Assembly: GCF_017948265.1 (NCBI RefSeq)
Contig: NZ_CP072852.1
Location: 3,162,001-3,226,000 of the forward strand
Direction: 5' to 3'
DNA from: Rhodoferax sp. PAMC 29310
Lineage (GTDB): Bacteria > Pseudomonadota > Gammaproteobacteria > Burkholderiales > Burkholderiaceae_C
Length of the DNA stretch: 64,000 nt
Of the stretch, positions 9,614 through 17,185 are shown one piece after another. The notes below the pieces were generated by a model, which was not told where the DNA came from, made no database searches, and worked only from the letters and a program-made list of their open reading frames with translations. Every line of letters begins with the position of its first letter. The first letter of the stretch is position 1. The translations under genes were made by a program, and so were the position numbers.

Positions 9614-10402
9614 ATGTCTGTTACACCCGCCGCTTCGTCGCCTGGCTCCTCTCCTGTCTCTTTTGAAATCAAAAGTGCCCAATTGCCATTGGTGGCCTTG
9701 TTGGTGAACACAGATGATTGGGCGCAACTCAGCGCGGACTTGCTGGCGCGATATGGCCATCTTGGCGAGAACCCTGATTTTTTTGACCACGACCCGCTGG
9801 TACTCGACTTCTCGCAACTCAATCCGAAACTACCCGTCTCAGATTTGGTTCCTTTGTTGAGAGCGCTGCGCGCATGCCGATTGGTTGCAGTGGCCATGCG
9901 GGGCGCCAATCGGGACTGGATGGAAGCGGCCCGGTCCGTGGGCTTGGTGGAAGTGCCGGTCGATGTCCCGCGTCCCCGTCCCAAATCCGCCCCGCCGGTC
10001 TTGACAGAAGTGGTCACCACCGAAGTGGTGCGAGAAATTGTGCGCGAGATTCCGGCCGTTGCCACCATGGTCATCGACAAGCCTTTGCGATCAGGGCAAA
10101 AAATTTATGCGCGTGGTGCAGACCTGGTGGTACTGGCCATGGTCAACCAGGGCGCTGAGGTGGTGGCAGATGGCAATATCCATGTTTATGCGCCCTTGCG
10201 TGGCAAAGCCATGGCGGGTGCCAGTGGCAATACCAATGCCCGCATCTTTTCCTTGTGTCTGGAACCTGAACTGATTTCAATCGCCGGTATTTACCGTACC
10301 AGTGAAAACCCACTGTCGCCCGATGTGCACGGCAAGCCGGCTCAAGTGCGGCTGAGCAATGACGGCCAAGATAAGCTCTTGTTTGAAGCGCTCAACCCCT
10401 AA
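9614..10402 (+). CDS. minC: Septum site-determining protein MinC
   Basis: The product has 262 residues and inhibits FtsZ ring assembly away from midcell. The N-terminal FtsZ-binding domain covers about residues 15-115. A proline-rich linker ([11 protein letters not shown]) follows, then the C-terminal beta-helix that binds MinD, with the family motif [17 protein letters not shown] and [17 protein letters not shown]. The ATG at 9614 is chosen over an in-frame TTG 12 bp earlier. It is the first gene of minC-minD-minE, with minD starting 27 bp after the minC stop. Confidence 0.96.
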   Translation: MSVTPAASSPGSSPVSFEIKSAQLPLVALLVNTDDWAQLSADLLARYGHLGENPDFFDHDPLVLDFSQLNPKLPVSDLVPLLRALRACRLVAVAMRGANRDWMEAARSVGLVEVPVDVPRPRPKSAPPVLTEVVTTEVVREIVREIPAVATMVIDKPLRSGQKIYARGADLVVLAMVNQGAEVVADGNIHVYAPLRGKAMAGASGNTNARIFSLCLEPELISIAGIYRTSENPLSPDVHGKPAQVRLSNDGQDKLLFEALNP

Positions 10403-10429
10403 TTCATCTTTTTGAAAGACAACTTTCCC

Positions 10430-11245
10430 ATGGCAAAAATTATTGTGGTGACTTCCGGCAAAGGAGGCGTTGGCAAGACGACCACCAGTGCCAGTTTTGC
10501 GACCGGTTTGGCGTTGCGCGGTCATAAAACTGCCGTGATCGACTTCGACGTGGGTTTGCGTAATCTGGACTTGATCATGGGTTGCGAGCGCCGTGTGGTG
10601 TATGACCTGATCAACGTCATTCACGGTGAAGCGAATTTGAACCAGGCACTGATCAAGGACAAGCAGTGCGACAACCTGTTTGTGCTGGCTGCGTCGCAAA
10701 CCCGTGACAAAGAAGCTTTGACGCAAGACGGTGTAGAGAAGGTATTGACCGATCTGGCGGCGATGGACTTTGAGTTCATCGTGTGCGACTCTCCAGCAGG
10801 TATTGAGACTGGCGCCATGATGGCCATGCACTTTGCCGACGAAGCACTGGTGGTGACCAACCCCGAGGTGTCTTCCGTGCGAGACTCAGATCGCATTTTG
10901 GGCATGCTGGCCAGCAAGACCCGCCGAGCCACACAGAGCATGGACCCGATCAAAGAGCACTTGCTCATCACCCGCTACAACCCGGCGCGGGTCAACCAGG
11001 GGCAAATGCTGTCACTGGAGGACATTCAGGATATTTTGCGTATCAAGCTGATTGGCGTCATTCCTGAAAGCGAGACGGTGTTGCAAGCCTCCAATCAAGG
11101 ACTGCCTGCCGTGCATCTGCATGGCAGCGATGTGTCTGAGGCTTACAAGGACGTGATCGACCGTTTTCTGGGCACCGAGAAACCCATGCGCTTCACAGAA
11201 GCGCCCAAGCAAGGGCTGCTGAAACGGCTCTTCGGGGGGAAATAA
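10430..11245 (+). CDS. minD: Septum site-determining ATPase MinD
   Basis: The product is a 271-residue ParA/MinD-type ATPase that recruits MinC to the membrane and oscillates with MinE. The deviant Walker A motif [10 protein letters not shown] is at residues 9-18 and the Walker B-like strand reads [11 protein letters not shown]. The C-terminal amphipathic membrane-targeting helix is [10 protein letters not shown]. The start at MAKIIVV is the family's; an in-frame TTG 18 bp upstream is ignored. minE follows after 4 bp, so translation is probably coupled. Confidence 0.98.
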   Translation: MAKIIVVTSGKGGVGKTTTSASFATGLALRGHKTAVIDFDVGLRNLDLIMGCERRVVYDLINVIHGEANLNQALIKDKQCDNLFVLAASQTRDKEALTQDGVEKVLTDLAAMDFEFIVCDSPAGIETGAMMAMHFADEALVVTNPEVSSVRDSDRILGMLASKTRRATQSMDPIKEHLLITRYNPARVNQGQMLSLEDIQDILRIKLIGVIPESETVLQASNQGLPAVHLHGSDVSEAYKDVIDRFLGTEKPMRFTEAPKQGLLKRLFGGK

Positions 11246-11249
11246 GCCC

Positions 11250-11510
11250 ATGTCATTTCTTTCCTTTTTTATCGGCGAGAAAAAGAAGACGGCCAGCGTT
11301 GCCAAAGAACGGCTGCAAATCATTCTGGCGCACGAGCGCAGCGGTCGTGGCGCGGCGCAGCCCGACTACTTGCCTGATTTGCAGCGGGAGCTGATCGCCG
11401 TGATCAGCAAGTACATCAAGATCAACGCCGAAGACATCAAGGTGAATTTGGAGCGCCAAGATAATCTGGAGGTTCTGGAGGTCAAAATTGAGCTACCAGA
11501 CAGCCGATAA
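11250..11510 (+). CDS. minE: Cell division topological specificity factor MinE
   Basis: The product has 86 residues, the usual length. The N-terminal membrane-targeting stretch ([12 protein letters not shown]) and the anti-MinCD helix ([13 protein letters not shown]) are followed by the dimerisation/topological domain ending [21 protein letters not shown]. MinE stimulates MinD ATPase and confines division inhibition to the poles. It is the last gene of the min operon and is followed by a strong hairpin terminator. Confidence 0.97.
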   Translation: MSFLSFFIGEKKKTASVAKERLQIILAHERSGRGAAQPDYLPDLQRELIAVISKYIKINAEDIKVNLERQDNLEVLEVKIELPDSR

Positions 11511-11533
11511 GCCTGATTGAGCGTGTTTTATGC

Positions 11534-11564
11534 AAAAGGGAGGGGTACACCCCTCCCTTTTCTT
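11534..11564 (+). terminator. Rho-independent terminator of the min operon
   Basis: A 12-bp perfect stem (AAAAGGGAGGGG pairing with CCCCTCCCTTTT) with a 4-nt loop ends in a T-rich run, 24 bp after the minE stop. The A-tract on the other side means it could also work on the minus strand. Confidence 0.9.
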
Positions 11565-11611
11565 TGAGCGTGCGCAATGTGCACTGACATCCGATTGGCG
11601 TAGCCACTGGC

Positions 11612-11983
11612 TTATTTCACAGCGGTGGCATCGAACAAGGGGTTTTCAATCAAACCCAGACGGTTGCCAAGGGGGTCGGTGACAGCGGCCACTTTGATGC
11701 TGCCTCCGACCTCTCTCACCGCTTCGAGTTCAATGGCGCCCATTTCAAGCAATCGGGACAATTTATGCTCGATCTGTGCCACGCCCCACAAGGCTTGCGC
11801 ACCCGTGGTGCCAGGTGTGGCGTTGGGCAACAAGCGCAGCTAAAAGTCGCCCACGGAAAACCCAACATAAAAGGGTTCTTCAAAGCAAGGCGCAGTAACG
11901 AGCACCTTGGCATACCACTGGCTGGCAGCGGTCAGATTCGGCGCCGGATAAATGACAGTTCTCAGTCCCAGAGTCATGGCCAT
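11612..11983 (-). pseudogene. VOC/glyoxalase-superfamily protein, interrupted by one in-frame TAG
   Basis: Reading the minus strand from the ATG at 11983 (or 11977) gives a typical VOC opening (LRTVIYPAPNLTAASQWY, then FEEPFYVGFSVGDF). A TAG follows at 11842-11840, and the same frame continues directly with LRLLPNATPGTTG through VTDPLGNRLGLIENP to the stop at 11612. Family members have a charged residue at the stop site (GDFE/HL). One base change therefore explains the break. It is either a recent nonsense pseudogene, an assembly error, or suppressed. Intact length would be about 123 residues. Confidence 0.85.
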
Positions 11984-12042
11984 CTCCGGTTGGCAAATCG
12001 CTGGCCCTGCCGCGTTCAACGGGGTGAAAAACGCGGGTCAGG

Positions 12043-12483
12043 TCAAACGGGTGACACGTTGATCAGCAATTTCAGGGTGTTCTCATCCGGCCGACCGGCA
12101 AAAAATCGAGTCAAGGCCTGTTTGAATACGGGTTCGTCCGGCGCGACCAGGGAGAACAGCGTCATGCAGGATTTGAATTTCAGATCGTCGGGCGAGCCAA
12201 ACAAATCGTGGGCGGTGGACGTAGATTGCGCCACCGCCAATTGAGTGCACTCTAGCAAACGAGGACTCAAAATCGGGTGCTGCCAATAGTCCAGCGCTTC
12301 GTCAGCCGACTGAATGGCAAAGTGGCGGGCAATCGGGCTTCGACCCAGATCGCGAAATTGTGGAAAGATGAACCACATCCAATGGGTGGTTTTTTCGCCC
12401 AAAGCGAGTTCATCGCAGACGGTTTCGTAAACGCGGTCCTGCGCCTCCACAAAGCGTTCAAGACCTTCTGTTGTCAGGTTCAT
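12043..12483 (-). CDS. DUF1810 family protein
   Basis: The product has 146 residues of the DUF1810 family. The hallmark THWMWFIFPQFRDLG segment lies near residue 33, followed by ARHFAIQSADEALDYWQHP and KFKSCMTLFS. The ATG at 12483 is preceded by AGGTGA; an upstream frame extension lacks homology. The molecular role is unknown; structures of relatives are all-helical. It is a single gene between the VOC pseudogene and the phosphoesterase. Confidence 0.9.
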   Translation of the reverse strand: MNLTTEGLERFVEAQDRVYETVCDELALGEKTTHWMWFIFPQFRDLGRSPIARHFAIQSADEALDYWQHPILSPRLLECTQLAVAQSTSTAHDLFGSPDDLKFKSCMTLFSLVAPDEPVFKQALTRFFAGRPDENTLKLLINVSPV

Positions 12484-12686
12484 TAATTCACCTATCCCAT
12501 GCCAAGCAAATAAGCTATCTTGACGCATTTGGCTATTGAGCGCTAGCGGGTTAAGCCCGCGTGTCGTCACACCACAGACCTAGCGCTGATCCGCCATGCC
12601 AATAGAGGAATAATCACCGCGATTGCCTGAACTTCTATTGCTTCAAAATAGATAGCAATCTACCTAGTAAATTCGGAGGATAGAGG

Positions 12687-13913
12687 TCAAACTCTTACCA
12701 AACGCAAATGCGTAATTTCCGAAGGAGCACCAAAGCGCTTGGGCGGTCCCCAATAACCCGTACCCCGGCTGGTGTACACCCACATCTCTTCCAATTTGTG
12801 CAAACCGGCCGTAAAGGGTTGCTGAAATCTGACAAAGTGGTTCCACGGCCAGAACTGCCCGCCATGGGTGTGCCCTGAAAGTTGTAAATCAAAGCCAGCC
12901 TTGGCGGCGGCAGGCGCGCTGCGCGGCTGATGAGCCAATAGCAATTTGAACAAGGCATGCTCCGGGGCATCCGCCATCGCCGCATGGGGATCACTGCGAT
13001 GGCTGTCGTCAAAATGATGGGCACCATAGTCCGTCACACCCGCTACTACCATCATGGCGTGCTCTGTGTCCTGGTTGTCACTGCCATGGTGAATCAGCAC
13101 ATGCTCATTCATCAGCACCCGCACGCCAAGGCCACCCAAGGCCGCGATCCAGCTGTGAGCACCAGAGTAATACTCGTGGTTGCCAGTCACGAAAAACGTG
13201 CCGTGAGTTGAAGTGAGCCCGCGCAACGGCAGCACATGGTCGTGTAGGTCATGAACACTGCCGTCCACCAGATCACCCGTGATCGCCACCAGGTCGGCAT
13301 TGAGGCTGTTGACCCGGTTAACGATGCGTTGAAGATAGTGTTTCTTGATCGTTGGACCGACATGAATGTCCGTAATTTGCGCGACTGTGAAGCCATGAAG
13401 CGCATGCGGCAAGTTCAGGATGGGCACATCCACCTGGACAACGGCGGCGGTACGCCTGGCATTCCAGAACCCACCTATGGTCATCAGCAGGCCCACGACG
13501 GGTACGGCCAAAGCGCTGTAACTCCGAAACAGGGTCTCGTCCAAGCTCCCCGGCCAAGTCCAATTCAGCAGGGTCACAGCCACCAAAGCAACGCCTCGCA
13601 GCAACGACAACACAAACAGGCTTGAAAAGCCGCCCATAAATATCAAACCCAGCCAGGTCAATGTAGGCGACCACGCAGAGGGCGCCACACGCGGCGCAAT
13701 CAAAGCCAGCGGAAGCAGCAGCGATGACAACACCAGAAAAACCTGAAATCCCACACCCAGCAATAAATCAATGGATGTCAGGTCGGCGGACAGCCACCAG
13801 CCCAACAGACCATGCAACAGCACCGAAACCAAAAATAGAGGCAACACACGTTTCACAACCAAACACCCGATCCAGTAGAAAAAAAACAACGCTGAAGTTA
13901 GATGGCGCTTCAC
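12687..13913 (-). CDS. Membrane-anchored metallophosphoesterase (YkuE/YaeI-like)
   Basis: The product has 408 residues. The first about 140 form four or so transmembrane segments. The calcineurin-like catalytic domain follows with all metal-binding motifs in order: DIHVG, GDLVDG, GNHEYY and GHTHGGQFWP, then a family-typical end (TSRGTGYWGPPKR). Relatives include YkuE and YaeI (UDP-diacylglucosamine-type or phosphodiesterase activities), but the substrate here is not deducible. The gene points away from origin-like element B. Confidence 0.88.
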   Translation of the reverse strand: MKRHLTSALFFFYWIGCLVVKRVLPLFLVSVLLHGLLGWWLSADLTSIDLLLGVGFQVFLVLSSLLLPLALIAPRVAPSAWSPTLTWLGLIFMGGFSSLFVLSLLRGVALVAVTLLNWTWPGSLDETLFRSYSALAVPVVGLLMTIGGFWNARRTAAVVQVDVPILNLPHALHGFTVAQITDIHVGPTIKKHYLQRIVNRVNSLNADLVAITGDLVDGSVHDLHDHVLPLRGLTSTHGTFFVTGNHEYYSGAHSWIAALGGLGVRVLMNEHVLIHHGSDNQDTEHAMMVVAGVTDYGAHHFDDSHRSDPHAAMADAPEHALFKLLLAHQPRSAPAAAKAGFDLQLSGHTHGGQFWPWNHFVRFQQPFTAGLHKLEEMWVYTSRGTGYWGPPKRFGAPSEITHLRLVRV

Positions 13914-14376
13914 TCGCCAGGATCAAGATACGAGCCACCAACAAATCCCAAAACGTAAAAAAGATCACATAAGAGGGCTTCTGAAAGAACTCTATGCGCC
14001 ACGGAGCCACGTGAAAAAGGATAAACATGTGGACAACTTTTGAAGAAGATCATGGTTATCCACAGAAAGTTGGAAACTCTGAACTTATTCAAGATCGGGT
14101 GACACCAGAAAAGCAGAGAAGCCCACACCCGTCAATCGATCGTAAGTGGTTGAACTAAAAAGGTTTTTTAACCTTATCCACAGAAAAGCGCTGCCCTTAC
14201 TACTACTACTATGTATTTATAGAAGAAATAAAGAATAAGAGAGGAACATCATTGCCCTCTCCGGCAAGGCTTCAGAACGCCTAAAAACATATCAGGGACG
14301 ATGAAATTACATTCATGAAAGAAAGCGGTCGCTAACGCGACCAACATGCAATGGACCCATCAAGGAGAATGAAACC
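13914..14376. other. 463-bp AT-rich intergenic region holding origin-like element B
   Basis: This gap separates the diverging phosphoesterase and msrB genes. It holds the second DnaA-box/DnaA-trio element (14028-14250). To the left, the minus strand at about 13954-13966 reads GATCTTTTTTACG, resembling the GATCTnTTnTTTT 13-mers of enterobacterial origins; this may be chance. No credible ORF is present. Confidence 0.7.
14028..14250 (+). other. Origin-like element B: paralogue of element A
   Basis: Boxes lie at 14028-14036 (reverse, TTGTCCACA, one mismatch), 14056-14064 (TTATCCACA) and 14174-14182 (TTATCCACA). Then a 17-nt spacer containing AAGCGCTGCCC leads to four CTA triplets at 14200-14211, followed by AT-rich DNA (TGTATTTATAGAAG). 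Box-to-box start distances are 28 and 118 bp, against 28 and 119 bp in element A. About 70 bp from the third box onward align closely between the copies. Duplication is seen directly; origin function is inferred. Confidence 0.6.
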
Positions 14377-14859
14377 ATGAACCGCCGCCACTTGTTGACT
14401 ATGTTGGGAGTCTTGGGCATTTCCCATCAAATAAAAGCTGCTACTCCCACCGCCAAACCACAGGCTGTTGAGCCCCTTCGCCTGAGTGATTCCGTATGGA
14501 AAAAGCGCCTGACCGCCGATCAGTACGACGTTTTGCGAGACGAGGGGACAGAACGAGCTCATTCCAGTGTTTTGAACACGGAAAAACGTGCTGGTGTTTA
14601 CCACTGTGCAGGCTGTGACCTGCTTTTATTCACCTCTGAAATGAAGTACGACAGCGGCACCGGTTGGCCGAGTTTTTTCAGCTTCTTGCCGGGCGCAGTG
14701 CTCACCAAAACAGATTTCAAATTGATTTTTCCGCGCACCGAGTACCACTGCGCGCGCTGCGAAGGGCATCAAGGCCATGTATTCAACGATGGTCCGCAGC
14801 CCACAGGAAAACGATATTGCAACAACGGGGTTGCGCTTAAGTTTGTGGCCAAGACATGA
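14377..14859 (+). CDS. msrB: Exported peptide-methionine (R)-S-oxide reductase MsrB
   Basis: The product has 160 residues. An N-terminal signal (MNRRHLLTMLGVLGIS, twin-arginine-like but short) precedes a full MsrB domain. Zinc-binding CAGC (about 88) and CARC (about 128) pairs are present. The catalytic cysteine is in RYCNNG (about 147), and GTGWPSF forms the substrate pocket. It reduces methionine-R-sulfoxide in proteins, here probably in the periplasm. A CAAGGAG ribosome site precedes the ATG. It is a single gene pointing away from origin-like element B. Confidence 0.93.
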   Translation: MNRRHLLTMLGVLGISHQIKAATPTAKPQAVEPLRLSDSVWKKRLTADQYDVLRDEGTERAHSSVLNTEKRAGVYHCAGCDLLLFTSEMKYDSGTGWPSFFSFLPGAVLTKTDFKLIFPRTEYHCARCEGHQGHVFNDGPQPTGKRYCNNGVALKFVAKT

Positions 14860-14956
14860 GTCCCATGCGCCCTGTGAATGCACTCAGGCGTTCATGAACC
14901 CCTGATTAGGTACCCAATCACCCTCAATATTCAGACCTTTGCTGGCGACGCTACCC

Positions 14957-15229
14957 CTACATTGGAGTCAGGGAGTCTAGGTTGATCAACAGAAGCTGAT
15001 GGGGGTCACAATGAACACGCTTAATGCCCTCAACCATCCAGATGTGTGCGCCAAAAGGCGCTTGAATCTGTTGGCGTAGGTCGATTTCATATGGTTGATG
15101 GTAGGTCAGGGCTGCTGGATTGACCTTACCCGGTTGCGAATCGACAAGGATTACGCACAAGACTGCCCGATGTCGGCATTGAATTCGGGATGTGATCCAC
15201 TGCGCCGTTGCGCCAGTGACTTGCAACAC
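14957..15229 (-). CDS. Small hypothetical ORF of doubtful coding status
   Basis: This is a 90-codon frame in the 421-bp gap between msrB and the Lrp-type gene. The translation has a reasonable composition (AHIWMVEGIKRVHCD, LLLINLDSLTPM), but I recognise no family and see no clear ribosome site. Rest of the gap: nothing identifiable. It could be a decayed gene. Confidence 0.3.
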   Translation of the reverse strand: MLQVTGATAQWITSRIQCRHRAVLCVILVDSQPGKVNPAALTYHQPYEIDLRQQIQAPFGAHIWMVEGIKRVHCDPHQLLLINLDSLTPM

Positions 15230-15280
15230 ACCTTGCTCGTCCTGGGATTGGCACGTGCTTGACCCTGCGCAAAGTGAACC

Positions 15281-15739
15281 TCAGCTGACAAACAGCGGTA
15301 GATCCGCTTTTTTCAGTGTGCGCAGCACAAAACTGGATTTGCTGTGGCGCACGCCTTTGATTTTGTAAAGGCGCTCGCGCAGCAGGCGTTCATAGTCTTT
15401 GGTATCTTTCACCGCCACACGCAGCAGGTAGTCGTATTCGCCGGAGACCAAATAGGCCTCAATGACCTCGGGAATACTGGCCAACGTCTCGCCAAACTTC
15501 TCCAAGGTGTTGTCTGAATGGCTGTCCAGCGTCACTTGCACCATCACGGTGTCGCCCAGGCCAATGGCTTGGGCATTGAGTCGAATGGTGTAGCCCTCGA
15601 TCACACCGGCCTCTTCCATCTTCTTGATCCGCCCCCAGCAGGGCGTGCTGCTCAGACCGACTGACTTGCTGATCTCTTGCAAGCTGGAGCGGGAGTCAGC
15701 CTGAAGAATGTGAAGAATTTTTCTGTCAATTTTGTCCAT
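15281..15739 (-). CDS. Lrp/AsnC family transcriptional regulator
   Basis: The product has 152 residues starting MDKIDRKILHILQADSR. The N-terminal helix-turn-helix (residues about 5-50; ISKSVGLSSTPCWGRIKKME) is followed by the RAM ligand-binding domain, with GEYDYLLRVAVKDTKDYERLL near residue 100. Such feast/famine regulators respond to amino acids. It is not adjacent to an obvious amino-acid operon; PutA at 52 kb, of a type lacking its own DNA-binding domain, is a conceivable but unproven target. The start is set by homology; 23 upstream in-frame codons are ignored. Confidence 0.92.
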   Translation of the reverse strand: MDKIDRKILHILQADSRSSLQEISKSVGLSSTPCWGRIKKMEEAGVIEGYTIRLNAQAIGLGDTVMVQVTLDSHSDNTLEKFGETLASIPEVIEAYLVSGEYDYLLRVAVKDTKDYERLLRERLYKIKGVRHSKSSFVLRTLKKADLPLFVS

Positions 15740-15784
15740 GAAGACAATATAGCCAAAATTTGAAAAATTAAAGAAATTTATTCT

Positions 15785-15994
15785 TAATTGAGATGGATTG
15801 CGAGCCAATTGAGAAATTATTTCTAGAGGTGGCGCGTAATACTAAAGCCTGTCAGGACGCGGTTACCGCTGCGGATGGACAGTCAGTCAATCAGTGGTCA
15901 CCCACTGCTGAGTTGTTTGATGTGACAAAGCCTCACGGCATCTCAAAAGAATGGAGGGACGAAAAAACTGCCGCTCTTTTGAGCGGTTTTTTTT
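15785..15994 (+). ncRNA. Candidate small RNA or leader upstream of the PfkB kinase gene
   Basis: Between the Lrp gene and the kinase gene, an AT-rich start (TTGAAA at 15760, T/A-rich after) is followed by about 200 nt with internal inverted repeats (CAGTGGTCACCCACTG, 15893-15908). It ends in a classic terminator (15964-15994) lying 120 bp before the kinase start. A terminator here has no upstream protein gene on this strand, so a short transcript or an attenuator is implied. A 70-codon frame covers it but runs into the terminator. No Rfam family recognised. Confidence 0.35.
15964..15994 (+). terminator. Rho-independent terminator before the kinase gene
   Basis: The stem CCGCTC/GAGCGG has a TTTT loop, is flanked by an A-tract, and is followed by eight T. 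It sits 120 bp upstream of the kinase start, so it ends a separate transcript or acts as an attenuator. Confidence 0.85.
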
Positions 15995-16114
15995 CGCCGC
16001 AATGACATCGCCACGGGTGACTGGTTGGCTGCAGTGGTGCTGCAAACCCGTGGCCGGTAAACTGGAGGGTCTGGCCGAGCTTGGCCACGCTTCTTGACTT
16101 TTTCCCTGCGCCCC

Positions 16115-17119
16115 ATGAAAAACTACGATCTTTATGCCATTGGCAACGCCTTGGTTGACTCCGACTACGAAGTAACGGATGCCCATTTGCAGACCATGGG
16201 CGTGGCCAAGCGCCATATGACTCTGATTGACGCCGCGCGGCGTGATGAACTGCTGGGCCATGTCCGGCAATTGACATCCCGACGCAACGGCGGCGGCTCC
16301 GCCGGCAATACGGTAGTGGCTTTGTCCCAGTTGGGCGGGCGAGCCTTCTACTCCTGCCGCGTGGCAGATGATGAATTTGGCGCGTTTTACCGTGAAGATC
16401 TGATGGACAACGGCGTGGCCAGCAATCTGACGCGTGGCAACCTGGCCACCGGTGAAACCGGCATCTGCATGGTCATGGTCACGCCGGACGCCGAGCGCAG
16501 CATGAGCACCTTTTTGGGAGCTACTGCCGAATTGGACCATACGGCCTTGCATGCCGACGAGCTGGCCCAGTCCACTGTCTATTACATGGAAGGCTACTTG
16601 TCAGCGTCCCCGACCGGCCTAGACGCCGCCTTGCAGGGACGCCAGATGGCCAAAGACGCAGGCGTGCTGCTGGCCAGCACCTTGAGCGACGTCACGATGA
16701 TCAACTACTGCCGTCCTGGCCTGGAGGACATGGTGGGCGATGGGTTGGACTATCTCTTTTGCAACGAAGAAGAAGCGCAGGTGTGGTGCGGCTCGCAGGA
16801 TATTCAGGTCATCATGGGCCAGATCAGCCAGTTGGCGCGCACCGTGTGCCTGACGCGCAGCGCTCTGGGTTGTGTGGTGCTGGAAGGCGGCCGCCAAACG
16901 GCTGTGCCTGCCGCCAACGTCAAGGCCATTGACACCAATGGTGCCGGCGACATGTTTGCCGGTGCGTTTTTGTACGCGGTCACCCATGGCCACAGCGCAG
17001 TGGATGCCGCCTGGCTGGCCAACCAATCGGCCGGGCGTGTGGTCAGCCAATATGGCAATCGCCTGAGCGGTGACATTCTGGGTGAGATCAAAGCCAGTTT
17101 TGAACAACGGGCCAAGTAG
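16115..17119 (+). CDS. PfkB-family sugar/adenosine kinase
   Basis: The product has 334 residues of the ribokinase/PfkB fold. The glycine pair of the substrate lid (RRNGGGSAGNTVVALSQLG) lies near residue 60. The C-terminal PfkB signature with catalytic aspartate, DTNGAGDMFAGAF, lies near residue 277. It is most like the group annotated as adenosine kinase in proteobacteria; substrate is not proven. The ATG at 16115 gives the family-typical opening YDLYAIGNALVD. A dispersed hairpin repeat follows the stop. Confidence 0.88.
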   Translation: MKNYDLYAIGNALVDSDYEVTDAHLQTMGVAKRHMTLIDAARRDELLGHVRQLTSRRNGGGSAGNTVVALSQLGGRAFYSCRVADDEFGAFYREDLMDNGVASNLTRGNLATGETGICMVMVTPDAERSMSTFLGATAELDHTALHADELAQSTVYYMEGYLSASPTGLDAALQGRQMAKDAGVLLASTLSDVTMINYCRPGLEDMVGDGLDYLFCNEEEAQVWCGSQDIQVIMGQISQLARTVCLTRSALGCVVLEGGRQTAVPAANVKAIDTNGAGDMFAGAFLYAVTHGHSAVDAAWLANQSAGRVVSQYGNRLSGDILGEIKASFEQRAK

Positions 17120-17136
17120 GGTAGGGGAAAATCAGA

Positions 17137-17182
17137 CAGCTATTGATTTGATAGCTGCCTGCGTAGACTAATAAGGGGCTGG
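17137..17182. repeat. Dispersed AGCTAT hairpin repeat, copy 1
   Basis: The perfect stem CAGCTAT/ATAGCTG (17137-17143, 17151-17157) is followed by a tail reading about GACTAATAAGGGGCTGGAG. Copies with the same order (hairpin, then AATA-AGGG, then GCTAGAG/GCTGGAG) occur at 25098 and 26323, with a degenerate one at 62180. It lies between convergent genes and may also terminate them. Confidence 0.7.
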
Positions 17183-17185
17183 AGC

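Noticed and set aside
9201..14250. Elements A and B as ends of a composite mobile element or plasmid integration
   Set aside because: They are direct copies, not inverted repeats; no transposase, integrase or partition genes lie between, and minCDE is core chromosomal content.
15793..16005. 70-codon plus-strand ORF
   Set aside because: It runs through the rho-independent terminator at 15964-15994 and has no ribosome site or family similarity; treated as a possible RNA instead.
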